Shown: in pieces, positions 31,491 to 41,941 of the stretch
Layout: every line of letters starts with the position of its first letter
How positions within the stretch are numbered: the first letter of the stretch is position 1
Source of the DNA: Eukaryota sp. TZLM1-RC
Lineage: Eukaryota; Metamonada: BaSk clade
Direction of reading: 5' to 3'
NCBI GenBank assembly: GCA_040285825.1
Contig: JAUPSS010000004.1
Span: 1,716,550-1,780,549, forward strand
DNA: 64,000 nucleotides
The notes under the pieces: generated by a model
What the model saw: the letters and a program-made list of their open reading frames with translations, nothing else
Database searches by the model: none
What the model was told of the DNA's origin: nothing
Translations under genes and position numbers: made by a program

Positions 31491-32870
31491 TCAATATTTT
31501 CCAAACAAGCAAAACCTACTTACAGCATTTCGTTCATATTCTATACCAATAGCCAAAAGTGCCTTAGAAATCATTGTGGGAATAGACTTGAAAATGCAAA
31601 AAACAATTCTATTTAACCAGAAAGTGGAATTCATTTTTTTACCAGACCTATTCAGTAAAATTTTTTTGAAGTATTCAAAAAAGTGTAACCCTGAAGGTCC
31701 AATATTGCCAAAAAGAGAAACTGCAAACGGTACAAACAGATATTTCACATGTTCAACTCTACCCGATTGTGCCAATGGTTCTTCATATTTTTTTATTTTC
31801 TTTTTTCGGTGTTAGATAGCGGCGAATCAGCGGAATACACCACACGAGCAGCAGTATTTTTGCAGACATCTACTGAGACAACATCCACAACATCGAGAAC
31901 ATCATCGGTCCCTGGAGCTACTAAATCTCCCCTTCTTTTACCAAAGGAATCATCAGTTTGATCTGGAGATACACCGCCAGAGGTAATTAGTGTCATTGAG
32001 ACTAATTCAGTATTCAAGATTTGAGGCTACTTAGACATTATTGGTTTCACTGAGACTAATTCTGTACTGAGACTAAATTTGTCTGAAAACTTTATGGATC
32101 AATTATTCTATAATATAACACTCATGGTCATCAAAAGCTTCTAAAGCGAGTATCTCTTCTTGAGACACCAAATCTACAGATTCTTCCTCTGATGATGTAT
32201 GCGCATCTTCCTCAAATTCTCCATTGTCTTCAACATCACTCAATTCATGCCATAAATCTGCGTCATAATTTGCTGGTCTTTCACCATCGAAATCATCCAA
32301 ATTATCTGGATCCCAGAGTTTTCCCATTGTCAAGGTTAATTCGAAAGTGGGTTTCATCGAAATTGCAAACCAGACTGTCATCAAATCCTTCTGCAAACAT
32401 TCTCGAAACATTTCCTAAATGAAAGGTAACTGACCTTTCAATCTCTTCTTGTTCAGTACTTTTGACAGACAATGTTGTTCATTTGAGGTAGATAATGGGT
32501 TTGGGGAAGTTCAATTGCTAATAAACACAAACAGGATATTTTATTCATAATGAGTGCTCAAAAAGTATCACCCATTTGTTTCTTAAGACAAAATTAGTCT
32601 CAGAAATGGATTTTCCAATGATGTCAGGACATGATTACCTCCGCCGGTGTAGCTTACGAGCTAAAGGTTCAATAAATGCCTCTATATTTTAACTTATGCA
32701 CATGGCATATAATTGATCACGAACTGAGTCATGAACAATTGAGCGATAAGTTATAAAATATTTGCCGTTTGGAATATGGGAAAGCGTAACGCACTCTTGC
32801 AGCGACAAATTGAATCATTTGGTAACAAAAAAGGCCATAAGAAACATCTCATTCTCATTGCAGTGGTCCA
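31491..32870 (-). pseudogene. LINE subfamily D copy interrupted by a small TA-flanked element
   Basis: The ends match the LINE-D copy at 13594-14340: MAQSGRVEHVKYLFVPFAVS and NRIVFCIFKSIPTMISKALL at the left, and CATGGCATATAATTGATC with ATGAGTCATGAAC... DNA at the right (32700-32870). Between them 678 bp of foreign DNA (31972-32649) is inserted. Only the C-terminal third of the LINE protein is represented. Confidence 0.78.
31972..32649. mobile_element. Non-autonomous inverted-repeat transposon (678 bp)
   Basis: Left end CACCGCCAGAGGTAATTAGT and right end (reverse complement) CACCGGCGGAGGTAATCATG form an imperfect inverted repeat of about 22 bp. It is flanked by TA on both sides (31970-31971 and 32650-32651). 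The uninterrupted LINE copy at 14110 shows the empty site with one dinucleotide at this place. TA duplication indicates the Tc1/mariner/pogo superfamily. Subterminal repeats of 'GAGACTAATT' follow the left end. An internal minus-strand frame (32103-32411, 102 aa, acidic: WDPDNLDDFDGERPANYD) may be the remains of a transposase tail. Confidence 0.75.
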
Positions 32871-33011
32871 TTCTCAGTGTAGGGGTTTTTCCTCGTCACT
32901 TTGGGACGTGATCACAAGAAAAGCGTCACGGAAATAATTGCGTTTCAATTTTTGCTAAAATACTATTAGAGTTTAAGTCAAAAAGTTGCAAATAATAACC
33001 TGAAATGAATT

Positions 33012-33356
33012 CTAAACCAACAATAAAATTTCCTGGCCCCCAATTACTGTTCCATCGATCACATCAATCATTTTCGGATCTCTGATGACATTATGAAGAA
33101 TGCCCCCATAACCATCATAAGGTTTATGTTTAACAGTTTCCATGAATTGGCCATTGTTAATGAATTCAAATAATTTCATCGTTAAATCTGTATTCCTTAA
33201 ACAATAAACTGCAACTGCAGTTCGTCTTTGGGTTGAGAAACAATGTGAAAAGGAATCATCTTCATGAACCTTCCGATACTTTACAATATACTGAGGACCA
33301 ATGTCAATTTTACTTTCACCTAATAATATTTTAGAAACTGTTTTTGATTTGCGTGG
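33012..33356 (-). pseudogene. Open frame without start codon, unknown protein fragment
   Basis: A 115-codon open minus-strand frame with protein-like composition: GPQYIVKYRKVHEDDSFSHC, FSTQRRTAVAVYCLRNTD, KLFEFINNGQFMETVKHKPY, VIRDPKMIDVIDGTVIGG. It has no ATG near its beginning and is bounded by stops. It lies between the LINE-D relic and the Fanzor-element tail at 33384-33480, so it is probably a mobile-element fragment. I do not recognise the family. Confidence 0.35.
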
Positions 33357-33383
33357 TCAATAATTTGTGTACAACATTCCGAC

Positions 33384-33480
33384 CTTGATCCTTTAACACA
33401 GACGTTCTAGAATCCTTGAGTAATTGGCCACCAATCTCACTGAGCCCATTTCTCATCTGAAACAATACGTAGGTTTAAAG
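33384..33480 (-). repeat. Second copy of the Fanzor-element tail
   Basis: Reverse complement of about 20645-20760 with roughly 85% identity over the matching part (GGATTCTAGAACGTCTGTG, GATTGGTGGCCAATTA). It is not attached to any recognisable nuclease sequence. A solo end or internally deleted element is likely. Confidence 0.5.
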
Positions 33481-33879
33481 CTAGTTTTTTGTGGTTTCGG
33501 GAACGCCATTATTTCAATTGTATCAATAATTTTTATATTGTTAGTTATTAATCACGAACCAGCTGATCTTCAACAATAACATATAAACCTAAGACTAAGG
33601 CCATGTGAAGAAGGGGGAAGCAAGATAAGCTCTTTTAAACCCTTGATTTATTTTTGAATAATAGATAACATTTGTGTTTCTTAGCTTGACAGAAAATAAA
33701 CTGTTTTAGTCACTAAAAACCCAAATAAATAAATATATATAAAACCCCCGAAAACTATACAAATTAAATCGAATTTCCACTTTTGTGTTCCATTTTCATT
33801 TCCATTTCTACTTTTGAAAACAATTTCGTCCAAAATGTGGAAATGGAAAATCTGCAATGTCATCTCTTATCATTCATAT

Positions 33880-34902
33880 ATGAAGTGTCTGCCCTTATGC
33901 TTTATTCTAGTTAGCCTGTGTTTCGCTGGTTCTCAGGCACTCAACCACTCTACTATTTCGCTCAAGTCCATATCATCCTCATCTCATGTAACTGTGTCAG
34001 GCCTCTCTGCAGGAGCTTTCATGTCGACTCAATTTCATGTTGCCTACTCCAAAACAATTAAAGGTATGGGATCATTCTCTGGAGGACCATATTTCTGCTC
34101 TAATAGCAATGTTGTCACAGCTACAACATCCTGTATGACTAGTCCCTATCTGATCTCCGTAACCGAACTCATCGGTGCGACCACTTATGCCAGAACATTG
34201 TTGTCCATTGATTCCACATCCAACCTGAAGTCTGCTAAGGTTTACATTTACTCTCCCAAGGACGATTCTACTGTTGTCCAGGGAGTATCGAAAAAGCTCC
34301 ACACCTATTATGAACATTATGTAGGCAAGAACAACATCAAGACAGTGTTTGGTAATCGTGGAGAACACGCCTTCCCGACAGACAACTATGGGTCCTCTTG
34401 TCTCTTGAATCAATCTCCATACATTAATAATTGTGACTATGATGGTGCCAAAGACGTTCTTCAATGGTTAATCGGTGGATTACCCTCCAGTAGAGCTGAA
34501 TTCAATGATTCGAATCTATATTATTTCAGCCAGTCTTCGTTCATGCCTGGAGGAGTTTCAACTGCCTCTCTGTCTTTTGCACCAAATGGAATGGTTTACG
34601 TCCCGTCTCAATGTAAGAACAATAAGAAATGTAAACTACATGTCGTTTTCCATGGTTGTCATCAAGGAATGACTGAATTGGGAGAAACATTTGTCCGACA
34701 CACTGGGTACTGTCAATGGGGGGAAGCTGCTGGAATAATTCTGTTATTCCCACAAATTCAAAAGTCCAGTGTAGTTCCCTATAATCCAAAGGGCTGTTGG
34801 GATTGGTTTGGCTACACTGGCCCCTCTTTTGCTTGTAAATTAGGACCCCAAATGCAGGCTGTCAGAAGCATGGTTGAATCTATTACCGGAAATAGAATGT
34901 AG
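33880..34902 (+). CDS. Secreted PHB-depolymerase-like esterase
   Basis: An alpha/beta hydrolase of the esterase/poly(3-hydroxybutyrate) depolymerase type, which cuts polyester or related ester bonds outside the cell or in a vacuole. From the ATG at 33880 the protein (340 aa) starts with a signal peptide (MKCLPLCFILVSLCFAGSQA). The nucleophile elbow is GLSAGAFMST; further family motifs are SGGPYFC, HVVFHGCHQG and GCWDWFGYTG, and the probable catalytic His is in EHAFPT. About ten cysteines suggest disulphides. ATG codons further upstream (33835) would hide the signal peptide. Such enzymes are mainly bacterial and fungal, so transfer is possible; base composition is somewhat GC-richer than flanks. 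No intron. Confidence 0.85.
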   Translation: MKCLPLCFILVSLCFAGSQALNHSTISLKSISSSSHVTVSGLSAGAFMSTQFHVAYSKTIKGMGSFSGGPYFCSNSNVVTATTSCMTSPYLISVTELIGATTYARTLLSIDSTSNLKSAKVYIYSPKDDSTVVQGVSKKLHTYYEHYVGKNNIKTVFGNRGEHAFPTDNYGSSCLLNQSPYINNCDYDGAKDVLQWLIGGLPSSRAEFNDSNLYYFSQSSFMPGGVSTASLSFAPNGMVYVPSQCKNNKKCKLHVVFHGCHQGMTELGETFVRHTGYCQWGEAAGIILLFPQIQKSSVVPYNPKGCWDWFGYTGPSFACKLGPQMQAVRSMVESITGNRM

Positions 34903-34993
34903 TTTGTGTATAGAACAAGTTATTAAAGTTGTTTCAAAAATAGTCTACACCACAAGCACCTGAAAAGCAGAATTTTTATTAATATCAAATCCT

Positions 34994-36525
34994 TCAAGAG
35001 TACCACTCAGTATGGAAATTTTCTTCAGTGTTTTTGTCAAGACGTTTGTATGTATGGGCACCAAAGAGATCTCGTAACCCTTGAATGAAATTGGCTGGTA
35101 AATTTTCAGTGTGCATAGCTTCATAATACGTGAGGATAGATGATAAAGCAGGAAGAGGGATACCAGATAGCTGAAATGAGAAACTGTATGAAAACATACA
35201 ACAGCATTGGGGACAATCCTACGGAGATAAGGTACACCCTCAGAAATTAATTCGTTAATCCTATTATCAAGGAGAAGATGGGAAATTGAAGGATTGCGGG
35301 TATATGCATCAGTGAGTTCTTGTAGAAGAAACTCTGAACGGATAATACAACCATTTCTCCAAACAGCTGCCACTTGAGTCATGTCTGTACCATAGCCTGA
35401 CTCTTTGCAGACTTCGGCGAGCATATCCATGCCTTGAACATAACAGCATAAAAACGACGTTAGCAGTGCCTTTTCCAGCATAGGTACTAAAACTTCTGGG
35501 GACATTCTTTCAACAGGTGTTTCAACTCTTTTTGAAGCTAATTTGGTGCGAACATCTTTAAATGAACTGACAGAGCGTGTGGAGGTGGCAATGTTGATTG
35601 TTGGGATCGGATAGCCTGCATCAAAGCCTATTTGCGAAGTCCAAGCACCTGTTCCCTTAGCTCCTGCTTTATCAAGAATGATATCAACAACATTTTTTGT
35701 AGGTATGTCGTCAAGTTTCTTTTTTAAAACTACAACAGAAATTTCTACTAAATATGATTTTAAGGGCCCTTCATTCCACTTTTGGAAGACATCAGATATT
35801 TTGTCAGCAGACATATTTGCAATCTTACGCATAAGATCTGTGATAAATATTCAAAATAATCAAACCATAAGCCTCAGCAAGTAGTTGTAATAAGCCGTAT
35901 TCAATTCCATTGTGTACGGTTTTAACCAAATGTCCAGATCCTTTAGGTCCAAAATGACCAACACATGGCCTTTGATCTTGAGGAGCATTTGCAGCTATCG
36001 CTTCTAGTATGGGTTTAAGACTTTTCCATGCTTCAACTGAACATCCTGCCATGAGAGAAGGACCGTACAGTGCACCAAGTTCACCTCCACTTATGCCGAG
36101 TCCTACAAAGTGGATACCGAGAGGTTGGAGTAAATTAAAGCGCCGATCACTGTCCTTGTAGAATGAGTTTCCACCATCAATGACAATGTCTCCATTCTCT
36201 ATCAAAGGAAGGAGTTTATCGATAAAAGAATCGACAGCATTACCAGCTTTCACCATTAGTAGAATCTTTCGAGGGCGTTCTAAGCTAGAAACAAACTGCT
36301 CAAGGGTTTTGGCAAAGACAATGTTTTTGTCCCCATGAGATGTTTCAAAGGCTGAAGTCAGAGTACAAGATCGACTAACCTTCTGTTTTTGAAGTAGTGC
36401 GATTGAATACAGAGGTTTTGAAACCGTTTCGTTCAACATTCAAGGCAAGATTCATGCCCATTGTCTATTGTGAATGCATGATTATCAAAACATACAGCTA
36501 AGCCTATAACACCAAATTGTGACAT
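34994..36525 (-). CDS. gnd: 6-phosphogluconate dehydrogenase, four tiny introns
   Basis: Oxidative decarboxylation of 6-phosphogluconate to ribulose-5-phosphate with NADP+, third step of the oxidative pentose phosphate pathway. Exons (minus strand) 36496-36525, 36380-36464, 35866-36351, 35200-35837 and 34994-35170 give 471 aa, the family length. N-terminal nucleotide-binding GVIGLATMGMNLALN, then LLMVKAGNAVDSFIDKLLP, IVIDGGNSFYKD, GLGISGGELGALYGPSLMAG (substrate binding), KTVHNGIEYG, EAYDLMRKI, and C-terminal LPANFIQGLRDLFGAHTYKR with FHTEW. Without splicing the gene looks broken in four frames; each 28-31 nt intron restores the conserved sequence exactly. It is divergent from the G6PD-6PGL gene with 32-86 bp between starts. 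Confidence 0.95.
35171..35199 (-). other. Intron 4 of 6PGD (29 nt)
   Basis: GTATGT...TTCAG; restores RRIVPNAVLSGIPLPALS. An internal CAG would give a 16-nt intron but would break the frame. Confidence 0.88.
35838..35865 (-). other. Intron 3 of 6PGD (28 nt)
   Basis: GTTTGA...CACAG; restores AEAYDLMRKI, otherwise the frame stops. Confidence 0.9.
36352..36379 (-). other. Intron 2 of 6PGD (28 nt)
   Basis: GTTAGT...TTCAG; removal joins NRTTSKTE to AFETSHGDK in frame. Confidence 0.85.
36465..36495 (-). other. Intron 1 of 6PGD (31 nt)
   Basis: GTATGT...AATAG; removal joins GVIGLA to TMGMNLALN. Confidence 0.88.
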
Positions 36526-36611
36526 TGAAGTAAGTAGTATTTTTAGAATTACAAAGAATGGAAATCGACATTTTAGATTTTGATACAGCTACAATAACTT
36601 CCTTTCTGGGA
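36526..36611. promoter_or_regulatory. Shared divergent promoter of 6PGD and G6PD-6PGL
   Basis: At most 86 bp separate the two start codons (32 bp if the upstream in-frame ATG at 36558 is used). Both genes act in the same pathway, so coordinated transcription from one open region is likely. No specific factor site recognised. Confidence 0.55.
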
Positions 36612-38791
36612 ATGAGCAACTCTGTTACAATTGTTCTGTTTGGAGCTAGTATGTTACTCATTGTATTTTGCTTATAATAGGTGGAGATCTTGCCAAAAAG
36701 AAGATTATTCCTGCCATTCACTCACTGTTATGTGAAGGTGTTCTGGATCCTGTAGTGATTGGTACTGCACGAACACCAATGAGTGATGAGGATTTCCAGT
36801 CTCTAGTTTCGGATGCTGTCAACGACTATGCACGATTGAAAGCTGGAGCCACCGATTCTTGCAAGAACTTTAATGACATTGCTTCCAAGTTTCGTTACTT
36901 GAAGGTTGATTCTTATGATGATCTCTCAGGATTCAAGAAGATTGCCGCAGCAGTCAACTCCATTGGTTCTCAAAACGTAATTTCTTATCTTTCCGTTCCT
37001 CCCCAATCTTATCGCTTAATCGCTGAAACTCTTGCCAAAGCTGGACTTAACTCTCCCCATTGTAAACTCTTGCTGGAAAAGCCTTTTGGATTGAATGAAA
37101 ATGATGCCTTTGATCTGAATCAATTTATTCAAGGTTTTTTTGATGAATCTCAAATCTATCGAATTGATCACTATGCCGCTCGGCCCTCAGTAATGAATCT
37201 CCTCGCCTTTAGGTTTTTCAATAGCATATATGAACCTCTCTGGAACAGAAATCACATTAAACATATAGTCATTACTATGGAAGAAAAAGGACTCGTTGGT
37301 AAGCGAACTAAATACTACGAACAATCAGGTGTAATCAGAGATATGGTGCAAAATCATTTACTTCAAGTTTTAGCGTTTGTCACAATGGAGTGCCCAGTAA
37401 GCATGTCTGCTGATGATATTCGGGATGAAAAGCAAAAGGTTTTGAAGTGTGTCCAACATCCCAGTTGCCAGAACGGAGGATGCGTTCTTTTAGGCCAATA
37501 CAAGGGTTATAGACAAGAGCCTGATGTGAAGGAGGACAGTATTACCGCAACTGCTGCTTGTTTAACGGTGTTTATCAATAACTGGCGTTGGAAAGGTGTA
37601 CCCATCACGATTCAAACATGTAAGGGAGGTGATAAGGATTTGAATATTGTTGAGGTGTTTTTTGACAAGAGTCCCTTGTCCTCTAAGAGTTGTTCTTACC
37701 GTGTTCACACTTCGTCATGTCCTTCTAACAAGCTTACTATACATTTGAAGCCCGAAAACAAGATAGAAATGTCAATATTTGCCCTTACTGCATCTCTTTC
37801 AGAGAAGAGTGCTCAAGACGATACAGTTATTGCTGAAAAAACAATGGTAGTTGACGTTTTTGAAGGCAAATCTACACCAGATCCCTATGAAAAACTGATT
37901 ATTGATGCAGCTCGCAGTGACCAGACCCTGTTTGCTCGCTCAGATGAAGTTCAACAAGCCTGGAGGATTGTGGATTCAATCATTACCGCCCATGAGAAGC
38001 AGAAAATTGATCCTATTCCTTATCAAATTGGTCTTGATCTCACACATTCTGTGGCCTCCTCTCATTATGCTCAATCTAGAAGATCTGTCATTAGAAGAGT
38101 TCACAGTTCACAAGCCGAGTTGGCTAATGCCGGAGCTCTTGTGTTTTCTAGAGCCGCTCACTCTGCTTTCCTTCAAGGAAGAGATTTCAATGCTATTCTT
38201 TCTGGTGGTGACACACCCAAATCAACCTATCGCCGAATTGCAGAATCTTGCAAAGATTTGGATTGGAACAAAATTCACATTTGGATGGCAGACGAACGTT
38301 ACGTTGGCTCTGATTCCAATAGCTCTAATTTCAAGATGATCACTGAATCTCTTTTGGACCATGTGAGTATTCCTGAGGCCAATGTTCATCGCATGCGCAC
38401 AGATATTCCCTTAATTAAAGCTATAGAGGAGTATAATGCTCTTGTTGCCCAGGTTGAACAGTTTGATCTTGCGTTCTTGGGACTTGGAACAGACGGTCAT
38501 ACTATGTCCCTGTTTCCCGGAGCACCAACAGTTGTCAATACTGAGCAGTTCTGTGTTGATGGATCTGCAATCAATGTTGATCATCCTAGACTTTCGCTCA
38601 CTTTCAGAGTGTTACTCAAAACTCGTCTTTTAGCCTTTTTGGTGACAGGGGCAAGGAAGAAGCTGCGTGTAAACCAAGTACTAAATGGGCCATTGCAGCC
38701 TAGCCTTTTGCCTGCACAATTGGCCCTTTTAACTGAACGTTCCCAAGACGAAGTAGTATTTCTCATGGATGAAGATGCTGCGGTGCTGTGA
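36612..38791 (+). CDS. Glucose-6-phosphate dehydrogenase / 6-phosphogluconolactonase fusion
   Basis: Bifunctional enzyme catalysing the first two steps of the oxidative pentose phosphate pathway. Exons 36612-36648 and 36681-38791 (715 aa). The N-terminal G6PD half has the dinucleotide motif IVLFGASGDLAKKKIIPA, LLEKPFG, YRIDHYAARPSV and GVIRDMVQNHLLQVLAF. The C-terminal lactonase half (about 480 on) has FNAILSGGDTPKSTYRRI, IHIWMADERYVGSDS and FLGLGTDGHTMSLFPG. The order G6PD then 6PGL matches the fusions known from Giardia and Trichomonas. The usual lysine of RIDHYLGK is replaced by arginine. An in-frame ATG at 36558 is an alternative start. Intron 32 nt. Confidence 0.93.
36649..36680 (+). other. 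Intron of the G6PD-6PGL gene (32 nt)
   Basis: GTATGT...AATAG; splits the serine codon of FGASGDLAK. Without splicing the N-terminal nucleotide-binding motif is lost. Confidence 0.92.
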
Positions 38792-40229
38792 AGTGTCTTT
38801 CAATAAATTTTATTATGACTTCTGGACCATAGCTTTTTGTATTGTGTATTTTTAGGGTCACAACCATATCTCAATAGCAAGTACATGGTCGGAATTAAAA
38901 TAAACAATACAAATACAAATAAGAATGCAGCAATTAACATGGTGAATCAATTTGGGTCGGACATATTGCAATACTAAATAATGGAAACCGAAGGTGAAGT
39001 TGTAATTTCGAGGTTCTGGTGTTATGTAGCAGAAAATTGATGACTGGAAAGTTGATCTATGTTGTTGACCAGTCACAACCGGTGGCTTCAAAAAAATTCA
39101 AATTTAAAGTAGACAGAAAATCAAATTTTATTGAACTACAACAGTTAACAAAATAGAATCAGAACTAGGCTGCATTATTCAACTCTGAGTTACTTTGACA
39201 TAATCAATATTCATGTATGTATTGTTACATATTATTTAACAAACTACTCGCGTTAGGCAGGCTCTTGAAAAACTGCCTGGTCTTTCAATTATACAATAGC
39301 TATCATTAGATAAAGATAGTTATGAATGCAAGTTTTCACACAAAATGCAAATGGAGTAAGGTGAACTATGAACTCTGAACTCAGGTAAAAGAGTTCTGGA
39401 GTCGAGAACTAGAGTTTTGGACACCCCTGATGATGACACTATCTCTTTGTAAATCCCATCAGAACGGCTCGTCAAATTTAAGCCTGTATGGACCAATGAA
39501 TTTCTATTGTTATATAGAAATTTGACAGAATGAATTTCAGTACATCATTTTTGATTGTTGGTCCCTCTGAAGCTATTTTGAAGGGAGAAATAGGAATTGT
39601 ACAGGCTTGAGTATTTATTGTTGTTTTATTCTAAACATACCGTCGCATTTAATGGGAGCGAAATTGGAAAGAATAGGCATTTAAAAGAGGTGATAGGAAC
39701 AAAATTTCCTATCACTGGAGACTCAACAACCGACATCTGCGACACATTATACTATTTTCAAGAGAGAAAATCAGTTGGAGTCTACTATTTCGATAGATGT
39801 ACATTCAGTAAACAGTTTTGACAAGCACAAGTCGAAAAAGACACTGACAAGACAACTAGATTTCAAAGGTAACTGGCAGTAAACAATCCATTATTTTTGA
39901 TTATTTTTTGTTATGCGCTGTTCCTTCTGCCGAGTTGAATAACATACCATACGTACCTTTCCTTTGAGGGCACAACAAGTAGCCGCCGACCATGTTCGAT
40001 GTATTGGTCATGGTGGTCCGCTTGATCCACCACCCGCAAACCTCTATATAAACTATAACTGGGGGCGATTTGATGGAAGAAGCTGAAGTGCATGTAGCTA
40101 TTTGTTCTAACCCATTTGGTTCAGTGAGTCCGCTACGTACAATGGAACGTATTGTTGTACCAGAGAGAAAACAGCATAGAACACATTTCCCCGGTTTTGT
40201 GGTCTCAACTCTCTGCTCACACCTGATGC
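38792..40229. other. Intergenic, no gene seen
   Basis: About 1.4 kb of AT-rich sequence. AATAAA shortly after the fusion gene stop. Open frames at 39597-39821 and 38858-39091 have no recognised domain. The right end (from about 40070) may be the left flank of the Fanzor-like element. Confidence 0.35.
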
Positions 40230-41616
40230 AGTTAACGCCATCTCAATTGACATTCCAAAAGTCACTGAAATGTGCCACGAGGTCTCTTTGCTGTTGCAAC
40301 TGTTTATTCTGAATTTTCTTCTATGTAGACGACCAACACTGAAATTTGATGTTTGGTATCTATTTATGACTATAACAACCAAGCAATATGTTTTAAACAT
40401 GGGCAAATCAAAACGCCGAAGACAGCTGCTTCAAATTTGGTACAATGGTTTCCTTTCAATTATGCCAGAAAAGGCCAGTTTTGGCTCCCAAAAAGCCCGC
40501 AATATTGCCACGTCCATTATGATAAAGAAATCAACATCATCCATCAGCAATTTTATCTATTTTTCCATAACTGTGTGACATTAAACAACAGCTCCTTGGT
40601 AAATGTCAAGGCCATCACAAGTTATTTATCTATACACTCAAAAGTCCTTGTTCCACATTTCAAATCATTTCTGCCAAGAATGTGTTCATTTTAGTTGAAA
40701 AATTGTATAAGGGCTTTTTGTAGGGCACTGGATTCAAAAACTGACTTCCAAAATGAACTGATTTATTTCTTTTTCAATCAACGTACAAATTTTAAATTCA
40801 TTACAGAGGTTTATCTGAACCTCTTATTCGATTTCTATCCTACAGAAAAAGTGATGTTTCAGGTATTGTGCTACTTGAACAACTGCTTAACGAATTTCCC
40901 ATTGTGCAAAAAGTATTGACGGGATCAAATCATGGGGATCTCTCCAGTCAGCAAATTGATGACCTAATGGGATTCAACATGCGACTAGCCGAGCATCTTA
41001 GTACAGAAATTAGATATTTCTGCTTCTGTTGGCGGAGGTGTAGAATCATGTCATTAACATCCCACAAGGCTAGATTTTTACAAGTTAGTGACATCAGATT
41101 CCGGAATGAGGGCGAATTTTCTATTGTAGAAGATCAGATCTACAATTCAATTCATTGTACTGATGTGAATCTGAAAATGGTATATAAAATTGTCCTCATT
41201 CATTCTTTGGTATCAATAATGTTGATGAGAAAAGGAAGTACAGTAAGATAACAATTAGAACTAATGCTACGGGATTACCTTGTCTTTTTTTAGTTACCTT
41301 GTCTGAATTTAAAGAAAGGGCACCAAGGATTAGAAGAACCAAAGCAGAGATGAGCAATGATTCGTCTGCTAATAAGATCACTGAAAGTGTAGACCCGAAG
41401 GCTGATGCAAAGAAGAGGAGACCTTTGAGGTCTGCAAAACCAACCCCATGTGAGCACAATCCAATTTATCCTGTTGTTGGAGTTGATCTGGGACAATTTC
41501 GTTTATGTGGTTATTGGGGTGAATTGGAGAAGGCTTTGTTCCTTCTATCAGAAGGAACATTGAACAATGATGATTATTTAACCATGATGATGAATATTTT
41601 TAAAAGACAACCTTAG
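40230..41616 (+). pseudogene. Fanzor/TnpB-like nuclease relic D (N-terminal half and RuvC-I)
   Basis: Closest relative of copy B. The N-terminal part reads MCHEVSLLLQLFILNFLL and FDVWYLFMTITTKQYVLN (40270 on), then a frame change, KNCIRAFCRALDSKTDFQN (40695 on; B has KNFIRAHCRAMDK). RuvC-I is NPIYPVVGVDLGQFRLCGYW at about 41460-41520, where the second frame has a canonical DLG. It stops after LTMMMNIFKRQP at 41616. No E-x-x-TS motif, zinc finger or RuvC-III follows, so the catalytic C-terminus is absent. At least three frames are used, so it cannot be functional. Confidence 0.78.
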
Positions 41617-41941
41617 AATATGCATAGCCCTGATCTATCCTGATCGGAATGAGGCATCGGAAGATCACGGTGTATCCACAAGGGTAGGACCTTCGATGTT
41701 GACTTTTTAGTCCTCGTCAAAGAACATACATCTTACTGTCTTACTACAACTCTCTTACTGTTGATTTGCAACTTGAGATACTGGAGAGGAGGTTGGTTGT
41801 TAATTTGGTAGTTGGATGTTGCCAAATTGAAAGTAAGCACCCGAGTTGTAATCCACTGTAGGAACAAGATTTAATTCAGTGACCACCGATCAATTTTCCC
41901 ACTATGTGGTAAAATTCCGAACCTTGATTTAATTTCCTGCA
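41617..41941. other. Intergenic before the phosphodiesterase gene
   Basis: No gene. Probably deleted remains of the Fanzor-like element on the left and the promoter/5' UTR of the gene at 41942 on the right. Confidence 0.35.

Noticed and set aside
35171-35186. 16-nt intron within 6PGD intron 4
   Set aside because: Uses an internal CAG but leaves a frame without the conserved LSGIPLPA sequence; the 29-nt form fits.
34945-36525. 6PGD as a frameshifted pseudogene
   Set aside because: All four breaks coincide with 28-31 nt GT-AG segments whose removal gives a full-length canonical protein.
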